From the NCBI GenBank assembly GCA_900766925.1, contig CAAFXG010000549.1, positions 1 through 5,576 of the forward strand: a DNA stretch of 5,576 nucleotides, read 5' to 3'. A program made the position numbers and the translations under genes. The DNA comes from Lachnospiraceae bacterium. Its GTDB lineage: Bacteria > Bacillota > Clostridia > Lachnospirales > Lachnospiraceae. This document shows, piece after piece, positions 5,395 to 5,576 of the stretch; position 1 is the first letter of the stretch, and each line of letters opens with the position of its first letter. The notes beneath the pieces are model-generated. The model made no database searches. It worked only from the letters and a program-made list of their open reading frames with translations, and was not told where the DNA came from.

Positions 5395-5576
5395 ATGAGC
5401 AACTTAGGACATACAGCGGCAAGAGCAACTGCAGCTAAAATAATTGATGTAGTAGTCAAGAATATTGGCGAAGACAGAGAAAAAGAAATTGTAAAGCTAA
5501 TAGATTTCATGGAAAAATATATGTCAGGTGAGAAACTTGATGTTGATTATGGAACAGTAAGAGAATTAATTTGCAA
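5395..5576 (+). CDS. N-terminus of a protein resembling the upstream radical SAM enzyme (runs off window)
   Basis: ATG 5395 follows GGAGG (5382-5386) by 8 nt and the frame stays open for 60 codons to the window edge. The visible sequence begins MSNLGHTAARATAAKIIDV and is helical and charged. Aligned by eye with residues 1-60 of the protein at 277, it shares the His at position 6 followed by an Arg-rich helix, the V-x-I-V-N-M-I-E-K / I-V-K-L-I-D-F-M-E-K block near residues 33-41, and a following Tyr...Arg...L pattern. This suggests a second radical SAM paralogue, but the diagnostic CxxxCxxC motif would lie beyond the edge. That it is a gene is well supported by its start signals; its identity is an inference. 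Confidence 0.6.
   Translation, partial: MSNLGHTAARATAAKIIDVVVKNIGEDREKEIVKLIDFMEKYMSGEKLDVDYGTVRELIC

Noticed and set aside
1..5576. CRISPR array, insertion sequence, tRNA or rRNA gene
   Set aside because: No regularly spaced repeats, transposase-like protein, terminal inverted repeats or cloverleaf-type sequence were seen. The only direct repeat noted is the two-copy 43-bp element.

Overview
The window looks like chromosomal DNA of an anaerobic, low-GC Firmicute, most likely a Lachnospiraceae-type clostridium. The reasons are the AT-rich codon choice (many TTA, AGA, AAA and ATA codons), strong GGAGG ribosome binding sites about 8 nt before the starts, and oxygen-sensitive enzyme families (radical SAM, and the 2-hydroxyacyl-CoA dehydratase/benzoyl-CoA reductase superfamily). 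The genus assignment is inference. Every gene that can be supported reads on the + strand.

Layout. Bases 2-139 hold the 3' end of an unrecognised gene, with a rho-independent terminator overlapping its stop codon. Bases 140-276 are a leader holding one copy of a 43-bp imperfect direct repeat. A radical SAM/SPASM-like enzyme follows (277-1653). Next is a 147-nt spacer (1654-1800) with a small hairpin and a larger foldable element ending in a T tract. Then come three tightly packed genes: a DUF2229-like protein (1801-2715), an HgdB-like subunit (2719-3792) and an acyl-CoA dehydratase activase with a Cys-rich tail (3789-4736). After 8 nt the second repeat copy begins (4745-4787). It overlaps the ribosome binding site of a six-helix DUF308/HdeD-type membrane protein (4798-5364). 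The last gene starts at 5395 and runs off the window. Its visible N-terminus resembles that of the radical SAM protein at 277, so it may be a second paralogue.

How the genes may work together. The activase would use ATP hydrolysis to drive a low-potential electron into the two cysteine-bearing partner proteins, which probably form an Fe-S heterodimer doing a difficult reduction or dehydration. The three genes look like the separated parts of a large protein that many clostridia make as one fused chain. A recognised function for one fused member of this family is PlsA, the anaerobic plasmalogen synthase of Clostridium perfringens. Radical SAM enzymes also build membrane-spanning diabolic lipids in anaerobes, and the DUF308 gene encodes a membrane protein. 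A membrane-lipid-modifying locus is therefore the most interesting hypothesis, but nothing in the sequence proves the substrate. The repeated element, the paired radical SAM genes and the foldable spacer are the main points for follow-up.
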